From Planctomycetota bacterium (GTDB lineage: Bacteria; Planctomycetota; MHYJ01; JACQXL01; JAVHLO01), in contig JAVHLO010000209.1 of assembly GCA_031082105.1 (NCBI GenBank), positions 1 through 6,291 on the forward strand: 6,291 bases of DNA, in the 5' to 3' direction. The notes beneath the pieces were generated by a model that did no database searches, had not been told where the DNA came from, and saw only the letters and a program-made list of their open reading frames with translations. Made by a program: the position numbers and the translations under genes. This document shows, in pieces, positions 6,179 to 6,291 of the stretch. How positions within the stretch are numbered: position 1 is the first letter of the stretch; every line of letters begins with the position of its first letter.

Positions 6179-6222
6179 TTCGTGAAAACGGGGTGGCGCG
6201 GCGAGCCCGCGTTATTCACGAA
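6179..6222 (+). terminator. Hairpin downstream of the uridyltransferase gene, possible terminator
   Basis: Fourteen bases after... the stop at 6163-6165, TTCGTGAA (6179-6186) can pair perfectly with TTCACGAA (6215-6222). Inside, CGCGG (6197-6201) pairs with CCGCG (6207-6211) around a CGAGC loop, followed by TTATT. The T-run is short, so this is at best a weak intrinsic terminator. Its right half coincides with repeat module B (6201-6222), so the hairpin may be partly repeat-derived. Confidence 0.4.
6201..6222 (-). repeat. Short dispersed repeat, module B, right copy (inverted)
   Basis: On the minus strand this matches 73-94 in 19 of 22 positions. It forms the right half of the hairpin after the uridyltransferase gene. 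Opposite orientation to the left copy. Origin and role unknown. Confidence 0.55.
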
Positions 6223-6245
6223 TCAAGGAAAAACATCGACAGACT

Positions 6246-6261
6246 GTCATTCCGAACTCGG
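6246..6261 (+). repeat. Short dispersed repeat, module A, right copy
   Basis: GTCATTCCGAACTCGG matches 41-56 at 14 of 16 positions. Including the preceding T, its first nine bases (TGTCATTCC, 6245-6253) are also the outer end of the inverted-repeat element at 5110 and 5228, so it may be a relative of that family. Confidence 0.45.
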
Positions 6262-6263
6262 TT

Positions 6264-6288
6264 TCCGCCGCAGGCGGATCCGCTGCGG
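6264..6288. repeat. Overlapping GC-rich palindromes at the right edge
   Basis: TCCGCC-GCA-GGCGGA (6264-6278) makes a 6-bp stem. An alternative fold pairs CCGCA (6268-6272) with TGCGG (6284-6288) around the perfect palindrome GCGGATCCGC (6274-6283). With module A immediately before it, this looks like the start of a structured intergenic repeat cut by the window end. Confidence 0.5.
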
Positions 6289-6291
6289 TGG

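Overview
The window is about 6.3 kb of GC-rich bacterial DNA (roughly 60% G+C by eye). It holds part of a surface-polysaccharide gene cluster, followed by a nucleotide-sugar gene. All five supported genes are on the + strand. No rRNA, tRNA, CRISPR array, transposase or plasmid/phage gene is visible. Nothing fixes the taxon. Stand-alone GlmU-type uridyltransferase, few clear Shine-Dalgarno sequences and abundant dispersed intergenic repeats would suit an uncultured Gram-negative-type lineage such as the PVC group, but this is only an impression.

Layout: 1-124 is non-coding DNA with small hairpins and two short repeat modules that recur at the right edge. A methyltransferase-like protein with a zinc-ribbon-like Cys cluster (125-952) is followed by three consecutive GT-B, family-4-type glycosyltransferases (1047-2369, 2475-3722, 3762-4910). 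These four genes are spaced 39-105 nt apart and probably form one transcription unit that adds and decorates sugars of a glycan (LPS/O-antigen, capsule, exopolysaccharide or glycoprotein glycan). No flippase, polymerase or priming transferase lies in the window, so the product cannot be named.

The 454 bases between 4911 and 5364 are the most unusual part. They hold a degenerate 16-bp tandem repeat with almost no T on the + strand, then a 119-bp element bounded by 26-bp inverted repeats that each contain an ATTCCC-N8-GGGAAT-type palindrome (like neisserial dRS3 repeats), then a good sigma70-type promoter with an extended -10 and a leader hairpin.

The last gene (5365-6165) encodes a GlmU-type N-acetylglucosamine-1-phosphate uridyltransferase that stops after the pyrophosphorylase domain and linker, without the C-terminal acetyltransferase domain. 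It supplies UDP-GlcNAc for peptidoglycan and for glycans such as the one built by the upstream genes, but it appears to have its own promoter. Downstream (6166-6291) are a hairpin and copies of the same short dispersed repeats seen at the left edge.

I do not see a clearly new multi-gene system. The items most worth a second look are the repeat elements, the single-domain GlmU and the leader of its gene.
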